A DNA stretch of 64,000 nucleotides. It comes from Pseudomonas sp. S09G 359 (lineage in GTDB: Bacteria; Pseudomonadota; Gammaproteobacteria; Pseudomonadales; Pseudomonadaceae). Positions 63,504 through 64,000 of this stretch are shown one piece after another. Each line of letters begins with the position of its first letter. Within the stretch, counting starts at the first letter, position 1. The notes beneath the pieces were generated by a model. That model was given only the letters and a program-made list of their open reading frames with translations. It was not told where the DNA came from and did no database searches. The stretch lies in the NCBI RefSeq assembly GCF_002843605.1, contig NZ_CP025263.1, positions 3,625,501 through 3,689,500 of the forward strand, given 5' to 3'. The translations under genes were made by a program, and so were the position numbers.

Positions 63504-64000
63504 GCGTCACCTTTCAGGGCAGATTGAGTCGTGCCGGTGCGACTGAAGCGGCGGCGGATCAACAGAAAAAACAGCGGCACAAAGAAAATCCCCAGCAGCG
63601 TGGCGCTGAACATGCCGCCGAGCACGCCGGTGCCGATCGCGCGGCGCCCGGCGGAACCCGCGCCGCTGCTGACGGCCAAGGGCAGCACGCCGAACATGAA
63701 GGCCAGCGAGGTCATCAGGATCGGGCGCAGACGTTGGCGCACCGCCAGCAACGTGGCCTCGCGCAGGCTGTTGCCCTGCTCTTGCAGGTGCTTGGCGAAC
63801 TCGACGATCAGGATCGCATTCTTCGCCGCCAGCCCCACCGTGGTCAGCAGGCCGACCTGGAAATACACGTCATTGCTCAGCCCGGTCAACCGTGTGGCCA
63901 GAACCGCACCGACAACGCCGAGCGGCACTACCAGAATCACTGAAAACGGCACCGACCAACTCTCGTACAACGCGGCCAGGCACAGGAACACAAACAGCAC
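63500..64000 (-). CDS. RND efflux pump inner membrane transporter (3' part)
   Basis: The 166 visible residues are the C-terminal end of an HAE1-type RND pump. [38 protein letters not shown] and [14 protein letters not shown] are the family's TM9-TM11 region, followed by [19 protein letters not shown] and the final span. The gene continues beyond the right edge and forms a unit with the outer membrane factor. Confidence 0.93.
   Translation of the reverse strand: MLFVFLCLAALYESWSVPFSVILVVPLGVVGAVLATRLTGLSNDVYFQVGLLTTVGLAAKNAILIVEFAKHLQEQGNSLREATLLAVRQRLRPILMTSLAFMFGVLPLAVSSGAGSAGRRAIGTGVLGGMFSATLLGIFFVPLFFLLIRRRFSRTGTTQSALKGDA

Overview
The window holds about 46.7 kb of a lambdoid, siphovirus-type prophage followed by about 17 kb of host chromosome. 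The host looks like a Pseudomonas of the fluorescens group. This rests on high GC, REP-type palindromes of the fluorescens type (GAGCGGGCTTGCCCGC), Pseudomonas-typical small families (DUF1654, DUF2388), an OprM/MexB-type efflux pair and a pst operon next to ppk2. Species cannot be named from sequence reading alone.

PROPHAGE LATE ARM (1-27.6 kb, mostly minus strand, so transcribed right to left). Reading in the direction of transcription from cro there are: a BRO-type antirepressor, an O-like replication protein carrying five palindromic iterons inside its gene (candidate phage origin), a possible helicase-loader partner, NinB, NinG, a Q-position gene, two small genes including a Com-like zinc ribbon, two holin-like membrane proteins, a metallopeptidase-like protein, terminase small and large subunits, DUF4055 portal, minor head protein, NinX-like protein, scaffold, major capsid, head-tail connectors, tail terminator, tail tube, the G/GT chaperone pair with a GGGAAAC slippery site, tape measure, and lambda-like tail-tip proteins M, L, K, I and J. 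J runs off the left edge. No endolysin is visible; it may lie left of the window. Several intrinsic terminators sit between late genes, which implies antitermination. Three plus-strand genes (3988, 12169, 20847) are inserted against the direction of the late operon.

IMMUNITY REGION (27.7-33.5 kb). cro (minus) and cI (plus) diverge from an operator region with TTAAGCATGCTTAA-type palindromes. The same operator type sits on a strong promoter at 33.4 kb, the inferred PL. Between cI and PL is a row of plus-strand cargo genes. First is a HipA-like kinase plus DUF3037 pair in the position of lambda rexAB, probably on the cI transcript. Then come a glycine-zipper protein, two tandem DUF2388 paralogues, a superinfection-immunity-type membrane protein, a secreted protein and a LexA-boxed DUF1654 gene.

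EARLY LEFT ARM (33.5-46.5 kb, plus strand). PL is followed by a boxA/boxB-like nut region, two regulators that share a duplicated hairpin leader, small phage genes, a candidate annealing protein, Gp157, an ASCH-like protein, a DNA adenine methylase, a DUF4224 protein and a tyrosine integrase. The arm is interrupted by AT-richer minus-strand genes: a putative AbiC-like protein, a pair of membrane proteins, a DUF4145 protein and a tiny membrane protein. These look like separately acquired cargo and are the best place to look for new anti-phage functions. The right attachment site is the 3' part of a tRNA-Leu (UAA) at 46617-46675.

CHROMOSOME (46.7-64 kb). An amino-acid 2-monooxygenase-like flavoenzyme, a nitrilase-family amidase and a membrane protein form a probable catabolic operon. 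After ADP-ribosylglycohydrolase, RDD and small genes comes pstSCAB, followed by a degenerate Fic-like protein and a HAD protein where phoU is often found. pstS shares a Pho-box-bearing intergenic region with a divergent polyphosphate kinase 2. A cysteine hydrolase, a tautomerase-like protein, a lipoprotein, a four-copy 221-bp REP array and an RND outer-membrane factor plus the end of its pump gene complete the window.
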